In this document: positions 15,918 through 24,616 of the stretch, in pieces
How the letters are laid out: every line of letters begins with the position of its first letter
How positions within the stretch are numbered: the stretch's first letter is position 1
NCBI GenBank assembly: GCA_036395115.1
Contig: DASWDU010000049.1
Location: 55,203 to 119,202 of the forward strand
DNA length: 64,000 nt
Direction of reading: 5' to 3'
Origin: Thermoplasmata archaeon
GTDB taxonomy: Archaea; Thermoplasmatota; Thermoplasmata; RBG-16-68-12
Notes under the pieces: generated by a model
The model's database searches: none
What the model was told of the DNA's origin: nothing
Seen by the model: the letters and a program-made list of their open reading frames with translations, nothing else
Translations under genes and position numbers: made by a program

Positions 15918-17540
15918 GTGACGAACGTCGAGGTGCCCCACGGCGACCTGATCGACTTGCTCGGGAAGCAACTCAGCCTCGAGGAGTGCGTCGACCGCAT
16001 CACGTTCATGGGCGCGGGGCCCGAGGGCGTCGAGGGCGACGTGATGACCTTCGACATCTTCCCGAACCGGCCCGACCTGTACTCCGTCGAAGGGATCGCG
16101 CGCGCCCTCCGCGGATACCTCGGGATCGAACCGGGCTTGCCGGCGTACTCCCTCGCTTCGTCCGAAATCGATTTCGTCGTGGACCCGAGCGTCGCGGATG
16201 TCCGGCCGTATGCGGTCGGCGGCATCGTGCGAGGGCTCGAGATGGACGACGCGCTCCTCCGCTCCCTCGTCGACCTCCAGGAGAAGCTCCATCTGACGGT
16301 CGGGCGCCGCCGCAAGAAGGTCGCGATCGGGATCCACGACGTCGACCGGGTGACGCCGCCGTTCGCCTACCGGGCCGTCGCCCCGGAGAGCGTGCGCTTC
16401 ACCCCGCTCGGGCTCGCCGAGGAGATGGACCTCGCCGACATCCTGACGAGGCATGAGAAGGGCCGCGAATACGCGCATCTCGTCTCCTCGAAGCCGCGGT
16501 TCCCGCTCATCACGGACGCGCACGGCGAGGTCCTGAGCTTCCCGCCGGTGATCAACGGCATCCGGACGCAGCTCACGTCGGAGACGCGGAACCTGTTCAT
16601 CGACGTCACCGGCACGGACCTCGACGCGGCCCAAGGCTGCCTCACGATCGTCGCGACGTCCCTCGCGGAACGAGGCGGTCGGATCGAGACCGTCCGCACG
16701 CGGTACGCCGACCGAACGATCGAGACGCCGAACCTGTCGCCGACCGACCATGCGGTCCACCTCGATCGGGCGAACGCCCTCCTCGGTCTGCCCCTCCGGC
16801 CGGAGCAGGCGGCGGACCTGCTGGCCCGCATGCGCCACGACGCACGGCCGGACGGCGAGACGATCCGGGTGCGGTCGCCGGCGTACCGTCTCGACCTCCT
16901 GCACGAAGACGACCTCACGGAGGACCTCGCGATTGCGTGGGGCTACGACCGGTACCCGCGCGGCCTGCCGCGGCGACAGACGATCGGGGTGTCGCTCGTG
17001 TCGAACGATCTATCGGAGGCGCTCCGCGAACTGCTGATCGGGTACGGCTACCAGGAAGTGATGTCCCTGACCGTGGCCTCTGCGCGAGACTCGTTCACGA
17101 CCCCGCTCCGAGCGATCATTGCGAATCCGTTCTCCGAGGATTTCACGACGCTGCGCTCGTCGCTCCTCCCCGCGCTGCTGAACATCTTCCGCTTGAACAA
17201 GCACCGGGAACTCCCGCAGCGGATCTTCGAGATCGCGGACGTCGTCCTCGAGGCGCGCAATGTGCGGCGTTTCGCGGCCGCCGCGATGCACCACAAAGCC
17301 TCCTTCACGGAAGCGAAGTCGCTCGTGCTCAGCTTGATGCGCGACGTGGGCCGCGAGGCCGACGTGGAGGCGGTGGAGGACGACAACTTCATCCCCGGAC
17401 GAGCGGCCGTCGTGCGGTCGGAGGGACGCGATCTCGGTCGATTCGGCGAGATCCATCCGCGGATCCTCGACGCGTACGCACTCGTGCAACCGGTCATCGC
17501 GATGGAACTCGATGCGGAGCCATTGCTTCCCTCCCGATGA
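15918..17540 (+). CDS. pheT: Phenylalanyl-tRNA synthetase beta subunit (archaeal type)
   Basis: 540 residues, the shorter archaeal/eukaryotic length. B1 region at the N-terminus (MTNVEVPHGDLIDLLGKQLS), B3/B4 editing-domain segments including FDIFPNRPDLYSVEGIARAL and VGRRRKKVAIGIHD, B5 region with PAYRLDLLHEDDLTEDLAIA, and a C-terminal catalytic-like core with NPFSEDFTTLRSSLLPALLN and GRFGEIHPRILDAY. Pairs with PheS to charge tRNA-Phe. PheS is not adjacent here, which is unusual. GTG start is supported by the box A 29 bases upstream. A tRNA-Ser gene begins about 43 bases after the stop. Confidence 0.95.
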   Translation: MTNVEVPHGDLIDLLGKQLSLEECVDRITFMGAGPEGVEGDVMTFDIFPNRPDLYSVEGIARALRGYLGIEPGLPAYSLASSEIDFVVDPSVADVRPYAVGGIVRGLEMDDALLRSLVDLQEKLHLTVGRRRKKVAIGIHDVDRVTPPFAYRAVAPESVRFTPLGLAEEMDLADILTRHEKGREYAHLVSSKPRFPLITDAHGEVLSFPPVINGIRTQLTSETRNLFIDVTGTDLDAAQGCLTIVATSLAERGGRIETVRTRYADRTIETPNLSPTDHAVHLDRANALLGLPLRPEQAADLLARMRHDARPDGETIRVRSPAYRLDLLHEDDLTEDLAIAWGYDRYPRGLPRRQTIGVSLVSNDLSEALRELLIGYGYQEVMSLTVASARDSFTTPLRAIIANPFSEDFTTLRSSLLPALLNIFRLNKHRELPQRIFEIADVVLEARNVRRFAAAAMHHKASFTEAKSLVLSLMRDVGREADVEAVEDDNFIPGRAAVVRSEGRDLGRFGEIHPRILDAYALVQPVIAMELDAEPLLPSR

Positions 17541-17583
17541 TCGGACGGGAGAAGGTATTTCTTGCTTCGGACGATGCGATGCC

Positions 17584-17671
17584 GCTGAGGTAGCGAAGCC
17601 CGGTCGAACGCGCCAGACTTGAGATCTGGTGGGCCGCAAGGCCCTCGGGAGTTCGAATCTCCCCCTCAGCG
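17584..17671 (+). tRNA. tRNA-Ser (anticodon TGA), integration site
   Basis: Class II tRNA. Acceptor GCTGAGG/CCTCAGC, anticodon stem CCAGA/TCTGG around CTTGAGA (anticodon TGA after U33), variable arm GGGCC-GCAA-GGCCC and T arm GGGAG/CTCCC. Discriminator G is the archaeal serine identity base, which excludes a leucine reading from the internal GAG. Its last 12 bases are the first part of a 23-bp sequence repeated at 19743-19765. Confidence 0.94.
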
Positions 17672-17682
17672 TCCTTCCCGAG
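17660..17682 (+). repeat. attL-like direct repeat (tRNA-Ser 3' end)
   Basis: 23 bp with core CCCTCAGCGTCCTTCCCG. It covers the last 12 bases of tRNA-Ser plus 11 downstream bases and is identical to 19743-19765. Confidence 0.85.
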
Positions 17683-17855
17683 CACCGAATCCAAGCAATG
17701 ACCAGTTCTGTACGAGATATCTTGAGTCGGAACACCGCTCGCATGAGACGAATCGGGCGTGATTAGGAATGAATCGCCGGGCATTCGATGATGCGGCATG
17801 ACTCCAAGGATCCTCATGGCCCTCGGATAAGAGTGCCTGGGTCCGCAATTAAGGT

Positions 17856-18538
17856 CTACGCAACGGATCGCGCGCTCGTTTCCGTCGGGACCTTCGCGCG
17901 AGCTACGGACCGCAGCCGGTTTCCCGTGGACAACAGCCAGAGCGAGATGACGGGAATGGCGGCCCGCTGGCTGATTCCCGGCCATCCCGCGTTGGCGAAC
18001 ACGGGGAAGAGTGCCAGGATGATGACGGCCGCGAATCCAAGCGCCAAGGACGCGCGGTAATTCGACCTCCATGCCGGGTTCGTGCGGAAACCCCTGAATT
18101 GACAAAGATGGCAGCGAAGAACGCGACGAACGAAATCGAACCGACCACAAGGTGAATCGCGCCCGTGGTCGTTGAAGGACTTCCTTCGAGGTCCGGCGGG
18201 AAGATGCCAGTCAGAAACCCACCGACGGCAGCGACCCCCAGTAGAACGGATCCGGCGCTCTTCGCTCGTGACGGGCCCATTCCATCCCGGATTCCGAGGG
18301 CCAACGCAAAGGACACCAGCCCGAGGGCGAACCAAGCCGCCGTCATGAGGTATCCGTACGGTCCGACGGCGTAGTCACTCAAGAGGCGCGTTGTAGGATT
18401 GTAATCCGGGCGGAGGAAGTGCAAGGCGGTGACGGCGAGGACGAAGAACACCGTCCCGACGATGCTTACCCAAGCAAGGCCTTCGAGTCGCCTCGCCAAC
18501 CGCTCCCCGATGAGCATATGGCCCCCCGAACTCGACAT
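17856..18538 (-). pseudogene. DUF998-family membrane protein, frameshifted
   Basis: The N-terminal part in one frame has the family's helices and signature (VTALHFLRPDYNPTTRLLSD, then AVGPYGYLMTAAWFALGL). After SISFVAFFAAIF, near 18085-18120, the frame loses meaning, and the next frame carries the expected remainder (FRTNPAWRSNYRASLALGF, VIILALFPVFANAGWPGIS) to a stop at 17856. The combined span is 683 bases, one short of 228 codons, so a single lost base explains it and the repaired length of 227 residues matches the family. Either a true pseudogene or a sequencing error. DUF998 proteins are polytopic and of unknown function. It lies inside the tRNA-Ser element. Confidence 0.75.
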
Positions 18539-19003
18539 CGATCCGTCCCCCGTTTGTCAGCGGTTCCTGACGCCGCGACATGAGCGGTACGGCCGACAAA
18601 CCTTTTGCCAATCCGAGACCGGCTCGGGAGGCTGCCGCACAGGTCTCGGGATGGAAATCTCGCCCTTCAGGCCCGTCAATGCCATTCTGAACCCAAATGG
18701 AGCTTGAGTCCCCGCTTGTAGAGGACGAGTGGCCAACCGATTGTCTTAGATGCCCGTCCTTTTCGATTCGGCTCGATAGGACGAATCTCCGAGGCGGCGC
18801 TCGACCGGTGCGGGAGCAACAATCTCTGAAGCCACAGATGGGGAAAGACATCACCGGGTTACAGAAGGTTCCGGCAGATGCCACAACGGAGCCTCGAGGG
18901 CACGAGCTTGGGTGCGATCGAATGTCACGATCCGCAATTCTAGCACGTGGTCTCACATGCTCTCGCTCGGGCAGACGATGCGACGCCAGCAGCCCTTGTC
19001 GGT
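18539..19003. other. Noncoding stretch within the tRNA-Ser element
   Basis: About 465 bases between the DUF998 pseudogene and the secreted-protein gene. Overlapping frames show no family motif. A plus-strand frame from 18697 opens acidic (MELESPLVEDEWPTDCLRCP) but has no promoter or ribosome site and drifts into R/S-rich sequence, so it was not called. No integrase remnant, terminal repeat or RNA was recognised. Confidence 0.4.
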
Positions 19004-19552
19004 TTAGCGGTTCGGGATCTGCACGACCTGAATCACGAAGTTGACGCCGGGCGCGCTGAACCCGAAGATTTGCGCGAGGTCGTAGTGGCCCGCGACCGCG
19101 GGGAAGCCGGTGTCAAAGGGATCCGCCGGCGTTACCGGGTCTCCCGTATTCGGGTTCGTGAGCGGGATCGTCACGGGAGGCCCTCCCGTGTGCCCCGTGA
19201 AGGTCATCGTTCCGCCCGTCACGAAGAAGTCGGGCATCCCGGTGAACCCATCGGCAATGAACCAGCCCTCAATCTCGATCTGGAATGCGTCAGCGCCCCC
19301 ACCGCCGAACGGACCGACCAAATGGCCGCAACCGGCCAACGTCGCGTCGCCGGTATTGTCGTTGTCGAATTCGACCCAACCCCAGAATCCCCCGAGCTGG
19401 TCACACAGACTTGGATTGTTGCAATTCTGTGATACCCCGAGCTGCCACACGGCCGTGTTGCCGTATGCCCGCGCTGGCGTGGCAATCACGATCAGCGCCA
19501 TCGGAATCAGCAATGACGCTACGGCCCACACAATCAGCCTTCCACGTTTCAT
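19004..19552 (-). CDS. Secreted hypothetical protein in the tRNA-Ser element
   Basis: 182 residues from the ATG at 19552, opening a classical signal peptide (MKRGRLIVWAVASLLIPMAL) that ends near ATPARAYG. The mature protein is acidic, Gly/Thr-rich and beta-like, with a probable disulfide (QNCNNPSLCDQ) and repeated TGG/TGGPP turns. An in-frame ATG at 19660 would add 36 residues; a TCTTTAGAAG box near 19681-19690 fits that longer start, so the start is uncertain. No family recognised. It ends about 740 bases from the right repeat and may be cargo of the element. Confidence 0.65.
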   Translation of the reverse strand: MKRGRLIVWAVASLLIPMALIVIATPARAYGNTAVWQLGVSQNCNNPSLCDQLGGFWGWVEFDNDNTGDATLAGCGHLVGPFGGGGADAFQIEIEGWFIADGFTGMPDFFVTGGTMTFTGHTGGPPVTIPLTNPNTGDPVTPADPFDTGFPAVAGHYDLAQIFGFSAPGVNFVIQVVQIPNR

Positions 19553-19742
19553 CTCCTCGACCAACCTGGACGGAACGCCCGTCCCCGTCCCCGTCCCGCG
19601 GGGTATGGCCTTGCCGACCATTATGATTTCGGTTAGCCCAAGAGAAGACGGTGACTGCAATTCGCGAACGCAGATCAGTCTTCTAAAGAACGATAACGTC
19701 GTGGACCCGAATCAGCATTCGGTGGTCCGGTAGTCCGCTACA

Positions 19743-19765
19743 TCCCCCTCAGCGTCCTTCCCGAG
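19743..19765 (+). repeat. attR-like direct repeat
   Basis: Exact 23-bp copy of 17660-17682, here without the rest of a tRNA gene, marking the right boundary. The YcaQ-like gene's stop codon is 12 bases beyond it. Confidence 0.85.
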
Positions 19766-19776
19766 TGTTGATTGAC

Positions 19777-21027
19777 CTAGTGAAGGGAATTCTTCCACGC
19801 CGTTGGGACGCGGGCTGGGTATACGACTTCCTTCGCCCCGAGAAACCCCGCGAACGCCTCGATCGTCTTGCCGATTTTCGAGGAGACATCCTTGTCGCCG
19901 GGAGCGCCGCGCTCCGCGTGGACCGACTTGACCAAGAGCTTCTCGTTCTGCTTGTCCAGGAGCAGATCAACTCTGCCGATGAGCCGGTCCCCCCACAGGA
20001 TCGGGTGCACGAAGGTCCCGAATTTCCTTTTGTTCGGCGGAAGGAAGTTTTCGTGGATGTAGTGGAAGCCAAACAGTCGATCCGTCCGGCCCGTGCTGTT
20101 GATGAGAGTGTCGAAAGGAGCCAACAGGGTCATCCTCGGCTGCCACCCGTCCGAACGCATCGATTCGAGGAGTGGGACGTCTTGATCATGGACGTATCTC
20201 TCATCTCTGCCACCGAGGTCGGCGACGTGAACCCGGTGGATGACAGATGCTTCTTGCAGCTGCGCGAGGGTCTTCTTCAAGTTCAGGTATCGGCCGCGTG
20301 GAAAGTACAGGTGGATCTCGCGGGGTGTCGCGGTCCCGAGGGCACGGATGGCCCTTTGGGCCGCCTCACGCTCGAATTCTTCCTCGGTCAGGGCTTGCCG
20401 CTTCACCTGAGGCGGCAGGAATTCTTCGGAGAGGCCCCAGATGTTCTGGTATCCCCGGTGGCCGACGATCATCACATCTCCGCTCATCAGGAGATGGAAG
20501 AGCATGGCCGAGACGTCGCTTCCGGAAGACCATCCGTTGGTACTTCTCTTCGTCCGGACGTAGTCCCTGAATTCGCTGAGTTCAAGCGGTCCCCTCTTGA
20601 GGTCACTCAATATTCGCCTCCGCAGTTCGACGTGCGCGGCCAAGAAAGCCCGCGCTCTCTTCTTCTGTCCTCCCCAAGAATCGGAGAGGGACTCCGGATA
20701 CCTTTTCATCATCGAAGCGTAGATTGGATAGTCCTCCGTGAGCACGATGGATGCGATAGGAGTCCAGTGCAAGAAGAGCTCCTTCGTCTCCCACAGCAAT
20801 CCATCGAGGTCCGACAGCCGGAAATTCCCGATGCGGCTCCAAAAGGAGATGACATGGGACGGTGCGACGGCGTCGATGGGGTCCCACTGAACGTAGCAAA
20901 GGTCGCGCACCACGGACAGGATGTGCTCCCTCGTCGGTCTTTGCGGCACGTTGCCCGCGAGGTGCTGCTTCATGACCGCCAGACGCCTCGCCGATTCCAA
21001 GGATGTCTCGATGGCCTTTTCGCTCAA
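19777..21027 (-). CDS. YcaQ/AlkZ-family winged-helix DNA glycosylase (HTH_42)
   Basis: 416 residues of the HTH_42 family, whose studied members remove alkylated bases or unhook interstrand crosslinks. N-terminal segment ARRLAVMKQHLAG is followed by YVQWDPIDAVAPSH, where Q-W-D fits the YcaQ-type QxD catalytic motif rather than the AlkZ QxQ. Further segments are winged-helix-like (ATPREIHLYFPRGRYLNLKK) and a C-terminal domain (LLAPFDTLINSTGRTDRLFG). Start is TTG at 21027, about 30 bases after a GCTTAATAG box (minus strand, 21055-21063). Nothing nearby suggests a particular damage pathway. Confidence 0.85.
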   Translation of the reverse strand: MSEKAIETSLESARRLAVMKQHLAGNVPQRPTREHILSVVRDLCYVQWDPIDAVAPSHVISFWSRIGNFRLSDLDGLLWETKELFLHWTPIASIVLTEDYPIYASMMKRYPESLSDSWGGQKKRARAFLAAHVELRRRILSDLKRGPLELSEFRDYVRTKRSTNGWSSGSDVSAMLFHLLMSGDVMIVGHRGYQNIWGLSEEFLPPQVKRQALTEEEFEREAAQRAIRALGTATPREIHLYFPRGRYLNLKKTLAQLQEASVIHRVHVADLGGRDERYVHDQDVPLLESMRSDGWQPRMTLLAPFDTLINSTGRTDRLFGFHYIHENFLPPNKRKFGTFVHPILWGDRLIGRVDLLLDKQNEKLLVKSVHAERGAPGDKDVSSKIGKTIEAFAGFLGAKEVVYPARVPTAWKNSLH

Positions 21028-21168
21028 CGAGGCCTGGCCAGCCTGTGTCGCGGCTATTAAGCTTGCTGCACCGCCAGTGTCAGTCGCCGCGGAACGGCAA
21101 TCGTGAAGTAGGTCCGGTCAGTAGCCTGTCTCCAACCAACCGACGGCAGCGCTCCGGACCGGCGAGGG

Positions 21169-21852
21169 CTAAGTCTCGCATCCGATCCCATCCGCGTCGC
21201 CGTCGAAGTGATGGGGGTCTGGAGGCAGCACCCGGAAGTTCCGGTAGGGGATGTCCGCACAATCCAGATCGGGCGGCGGGGGAGGGATGCACAGGTCCGG
21301 GTACGACGGATCGCACGTCCCAGAAGGAGGAGAGGCGCATCCCGTCCACTCGGCGCCGCCGAACTCACTCGCGGCACAATACAGGTAGTAGGGAAGCGCG
21401 TGGCCCGATGCGATCATCGCGGCGTTCGCGTTTGTGCCGCCGCAGGAGACGACCGCGAGAATTCGTCCGTAGCGGTCGCCGCCGATCTGGAAATCGTCTT
21501 CATCGACGAGGGCGCGGGTTCCGAGGCATAGGGCGTCGAGGTAGTCTCGAGCTTCGGGGCCGCCTGACTCGTTCAGTTCCGGCGCGTCGACGAGTACGAG
21601 CCGGATTCGGAGACCGCCTTCCACGTCGAGGGTGTCTCCATCGATGACTCGCGTCACGTTGCGCTCGACGCAGAGTCCGGCCGTCCTCGGGCACGGCGAG
21701 GCCTCGGGCGGTGGAGGAGGCGGAGCGGTTGGTGGCTCGTTGACGGCCGATGAAGGCGAAGTCGGCATGTGAGTCGCCGCGAACGCGGCGGCGATCACGG
21801 CGGCCCCGATTGCAATCGAGACGAGGACCGAGTACCGACGGCGGCGAGACAC
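21169..21852 (-). CDS. Secreted staphylococcal nuclease-like protein with excalibur motif
   Basis: 227 residues, GTG start. An N-terminal signal or anchor helix (YSVLVSIAIGAAVIAAAFAA) leads into a Pro-rich linker, then an SNase domain: NVTRVIDGDTLDVEGGLRIR with metal Asp, LVLVDAPELNE, and YGRILAVV carrying the catalytic Arg equivalent. The C-terminus has a Ca-binding excalibur-type segment (DPHHFDGDADGIGCE) after CADIPYRNF. Many cysteines point to an extracytoplasmic location. Probable Ca-dependent extracellular DNA/RNA nuclease for nutrient scavenging. Monocistronic. Confidence 0.87.
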   Translation of the reverse strand: MSRRRRYSVLVSIAIGAAVIAAAFAATHMPTSPSSAVNEPPTAPPPPPPEASPCPRTAGLCVERNVTRVIDGDTLDVEGGLRIRLVLVDAPELNESGGPEARDYLDALCLGTRALVDEDDFQIGGDRYGRILAVVSCGGTNANAAMIASGHALPYYLYCAASEFGGAEWTGCASPPSGTCDPSYPDLCIPPPPPDLDCADIPYRNFRVLPPDPHHFDGDADGIGCET

Positions 21853-21937
21853 CGGTCGGAGGATGGACCAAAGGCTACTTGAAGCCTCTTTGAATCCGGC
21901 GGTCGCCTCATTCGGAACGCGGTTGGCAGACCGGGGG

Positions 21938-22729
21938 TCATGGCGAAGGCGGTGCGGATGGCGGTGTCGACCCTCGACGTTTCAGCCGAAAGGCAAGGAA
22001 GGCGAGAAATGCCGCCGCAGCGAATACGATCACCACGGCCGCAATCCCTCCGGGACCGTACGGCCCCGATGGACTGAAGAACGAGGTGTCAACCCGGAAC
22101 GAGACCGGAGCGGAAGTTGCGGAGTTCCCCGCCCGGTCGAAGACCGTCAGCGTCACGGTGTGGGTTCCGTCCGCCAGGCCCGTAACCACGTAGGAGGTCG
22201 CGGTGCCGCTGAGGCTCCGGGCCGGTCCGCCATCCACGCGGATCTCGACCCGGTCCACGCCGGAGGTCGCATCTTCCGTTGAAAACATCACCGTGACTTG
22301 GGAAGACGTGATCACGCTCCCCGAGAGGGGCAGGTCGACCTTGAGGCCCGGCCCTGTCGTGTCCACCGTCACGTTAACGGTCGCAACCCCCGTGTTGCCC
22401 GCTTGGTCGACGGCGGTCACGTGGATCGCGTGGCTGCCGTCGGAGACTCCGGTGATATTGTAGCGAGTGGCCGTCCCCGGCAAACTGACGGGAGATCCGC
22501 TATCGAGGCCGACCTGAATCTCCGTGAGTCCCGCGCCGGCATCCGAGACAACCCAAGTGACCGCGACCCTGGCGGACGCGATGAAGGCGCCCTCCAGGGG
22601 CGCGGTGATTTGGAGCGAGGGCGGGTTTGCTCCCGCGCTGTTTCCAGAGGATGCGAGCAACACTGCAACGCCGACAAGGAGTGAGAACCACAACGCACGA
22701 GCATCGAGTCCTCGATCCGTAACGGGCAT
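21938..22729 (-). CDS. Surface protein with two Ig-like domains and C-terminal anchor
   Basis: 263 residues from the ATG at 22729. Signal peptide about 11-35 (ALWFSLLVGVAVLLASSGNS). Two tandem Ig-like domains share GSHAIHVTAVDQAGNTG and GTHTVTLTVFDRAGNSA motifs, the family pattern of extracellular beta-sandwich repeats. One C-terminal transmembrane helix (IAAVVIVFAAAAFLAFLAF) precedes a short basic tail. A box A (GATTTATCTGC, minus strand, 22763-22773) supports this start over the ATG at 22798. Function unknown; likely structural or adhesive, and similar in style to the FG-GAP protein at 766. Confidence 0.8.
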   Translation of the reverse strand: MPVTDRGLDARALWFSLLVGVAVLLASSGNSAGANPPSLQITAPLEGAFIASARVAVTWVVSDAGAGLTEIQVGLDSGSPVSLPGTATRYNITGVSDGSHAIHVTAVDQAGNTGVATVNVTVDTTGPGLKVDLPLSGSVITSSQVTVMFSTEDATSGVDRVEIRVDGGPARSLSGTATSYVVTGLADGTHTVTLTVFDRAGNSATSAPVSFRVDTSFFSPSGPYGPGGIAAVVIVFAAAAFLAFLAFRLKRRGSTPPSAPPSP

Positions 22730-22866
22730 CGGATTCCGGTCGGCGGCAAGTAGTAAGGAGGCAGATAAATCCGTCGGCCGAGTCCGGGAAGGTTTCACCG
22801 CGCTTCGGTGTTCATGAAGAGCGTCGTCGCGGACTCGACCCCTACACAGAGGGCGTGCCGCCCTCG

Positions 22867-24318
22867 CTATTCTGTGTTCGTCCGAACGGCGCTCCCGCCG
22901 GAATCCGAAGGAAAGATCTCGACCGTCTTGATGTTCACCATTTCCAGGAGGCCGTAGCGGCTCAGCTCCCGTCCGATGCCGCTATGCTTCACGCCCCCGA
23001 ACGGCATCCGCGGGTCCGACTTCACGGTGCCGTTCACGAAGACCATCCCCGACTCGATCCGGCTGGCGAGTTCGTCGGCCCGGGCGAGGTTGCGCGTCCA
23101 GACGCTCGCGCCGAGGCCGAACTCGGAGTCGTTCGCCTCGCGGATCGCGGCGTCGAGGTCCGGCACGACCACGACGGGCGCGACGGGACCGAACGTCTCC
23201 TCCCGCAAGACGCGCATTTCATCGGTGACGTCCGTCAGGAGCGTCGGCTCGAAATACCATCCGTCTCGCGCTATCCGCTTTCCGCCGACCTCGATCGTTG
23301 CGCCCTTCCGGACCGCATCCCGGACCTGGGCTTCGATTTCGTCCCGCTGCGTCCGGCTGGACAGCGGCCCGACATCCGTCGAAGGATCGAGCGGATCCCC
23401 TACCCGAAGCTTCCGCATGTTCTCCGCGAACTTCGCGACGAACTCCTCTGCGACGGAATCAACGACGAAGAAGCGCTTCGCGGCGATGCAGGACTGCCCG
23501 GTATTGATGAAGCGCCCCGCGACCGCGCCCTTCGCGGCGGCGTCGAGGTCCGCGTCTTCCGCGACGATGAACGGGTCCGAGCCGCCGAGCTCGAGGATCG
23601 CCTTCTTGAGGTCGTTCGCGGCCTCGCGGGCGACGGCGACTCCCGTGCCGACGGAACCGGTCAGGCTGACGACGGATACGGGCGAGCGGATCAAGGCGGT
23701 CGCGGTCGTCCGGTCTCCCACGACGATTTGGAAGACGCCGTCCGGCAGGCCGGCCTCTCGAAACGCCGCCTCGAGGTTCAGCCCGGACTGCGGGGACGCA
23801 CTGGCGGGCTTGACGACCGTCGTGTTGCCGGCGATCAGGGCGGGGACCGCGAAGCGGACGATCTGCCACATCGGAAAGTTCCATGGCATGATCGAACCGA
23901 GCACGCCCCGCGGGTGGAACGCGATGTACGATCGCGCGGCCTCCGTCTTCACGGTCTCCGGCCGCAGGAACGCGGGACCGTTCTGCGCGAAGTAGTCGGC
24001 GGCCCACGCGCACTTGTCGACCTCCGCGATTGCGTCGCGGATGATCTTCCCCATCTCGAGGGTCATCGTCCGCGCGTACTCGTCCTTGTGCTTCCGCAGG
24101 ATTTCCGCGAGGTGCGACAGGTAGGCGCCGCGTTCTTCCGGGGCGAGTCGGGACCATGATTGGAACGAATCGCGCGCCTTCTTCACCTTCGCGAGGACCT
24201 CCGCCGGCGTCGCGATCGCGTGCGTGGCGAGCGGCTTGCCCGTGGCGGGGTTGATCACTTGGAAGGTCCGGCGCTTTGCGGGCGCGCGGCCGCGGGTTCC
24301 TCGTTTTGACGCGGGCAT
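22867..24318 (-). CDS. NAD(P)-dependent aldehyde dehydrogenase (SSADH-like)
   Basis: 483 residues, full-length ALDH. Cofactor-binding MPWNFPMWQ and VVKPASASPQS, catalytic Glu in LELGGSDPFIV, catalytic Cys in FINTGQSCIAAKR, and C-terminal EETFGPVAPV and PFGGVKHSGIGRELSRYG. The spacing and motifs are closest to succinate-semialdehyde dehydrogenase-type enzymes, but substrate cannot be fixed from sequence. A basic N-terminal extension of about 17 residues precedes the domain. It is transcribed divergently from tRNA-Leu and is apparently monocistronic. Confidence 0.92.
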   Translation of the reverse strand: MPASKRGTRGRAPAKRRTFQVINPATGKPLATHAIATPAEVLAKVKKARDSFQSWSRLAPEERGAYLSHLAEILRKHKDEYARTMTLEMGKIIRDAIAEVDKCAWAADYFAQNGPAFLRPETVKTEAARSYIAFHPRGVLGSIMPWNFPMWQIVRFAVPALIAGNTTVVKPASASPQSGLNLEAAFREAGLPDGVFQIVVGDRTTATALIRSPVSVVSLTGSVGTGVAVAREAANDLKKAILELGGSDPFIVAEDADLDAAAKGAVAGRFINTGQSCIAAKRFFVVDSVAEEFVAKFAENMRKLRVGDPLDPSTDVGPLSSRTQRDEIEAQVRDAVRKGATIEVGGKRIARDGWYFEPTLLTDVTDEMRVLREETFGPVAPVVVVPDLDAAIREANDSEFGLGASVWTRNLARADELASRIESGMVFVNGTVKSDPRMPFGGVKHSGIGRELSRYGLLEMVNIKTVEIFPSDSGGSAVRTNTE

Positions 24319-24452
24319 TGGCGGATCCTCGGGTCACCCTACGGCTGCGCCGCAAAATAGCCTTTGTGGACGGCGCCACGACGATGGCGGTTGATGCGAG
24401 GCCGTCTCCCGAAGGAAGTTTAATAACGAATCTTGCAATGAAAGCGGCGCGT

Positions 24453-24537
24453 GCGTGGGTGGCCCAGCTTGGTCAAAGGCGCAGCGTTGAGGTCGCTGTC
24501 CCGAAGGGGTTCGCAGGTTCAAATCCTGCCCCACGCA
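24453..24537 (+). tRNA. tRNA-Leu (anticodon GAG)
   Basis: Class II cloverleaf. Acceptor GCGTGGG/CCCACGC, anticodon stem CAGCG/CGCTG around TTGAGGT, long variable arm, T arm GCAGG/CCTGC and discriminator A. A GTTTAATAAC box about 35 bases upstream is the likely promoter. CCA is not encoded and no intron is visible. Confidence 0.96.
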
Positions 24538-24616
24538 TCTTTCAGCTGACTCGGAACCGAGATGCTCTCGGAGCTCCCTCCGCCGCGGAGCCGCACCCCG
24601 CGCCATCGAGTTTCGT

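Larger units (their letters stand above)
17660..19765. mobile_element. Putative integrated element at tRNA-Ser
   Basis: About 2.1 kb bounded by a perfect 23-bp direct repeat overlapping the tRNA-Ser 3' end, the arrangement left by tyrosine-recombinase integration into a tRNA gene. The tRNA stays intact on the left. Contents are a frameshifted DUF998 membrane-protein gene and a secreted hypothetical gene, both on the minus strand, with long noncoding stretches. No integrase is visible, so it would be a decayed, non-autonomous or partly deleted element. The repeat is seen directly; mobility is inferred. Confidence 0.6.

Noticed and set aside
17584..17671. Reading this tRNA as Leu with anticodon GAG
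   Set aside because: The perfect CCAGA/TCTGG stem fixes the anticodon as TGA, and discriminator G fits serine.
18697..19044. Plus-strand 115-codon frame within the tRNA-Ser element
   Set aside because: No promoter or ribosome site, and the second half is compositionally random; it also overlaps the end of the secreted-protein gene.
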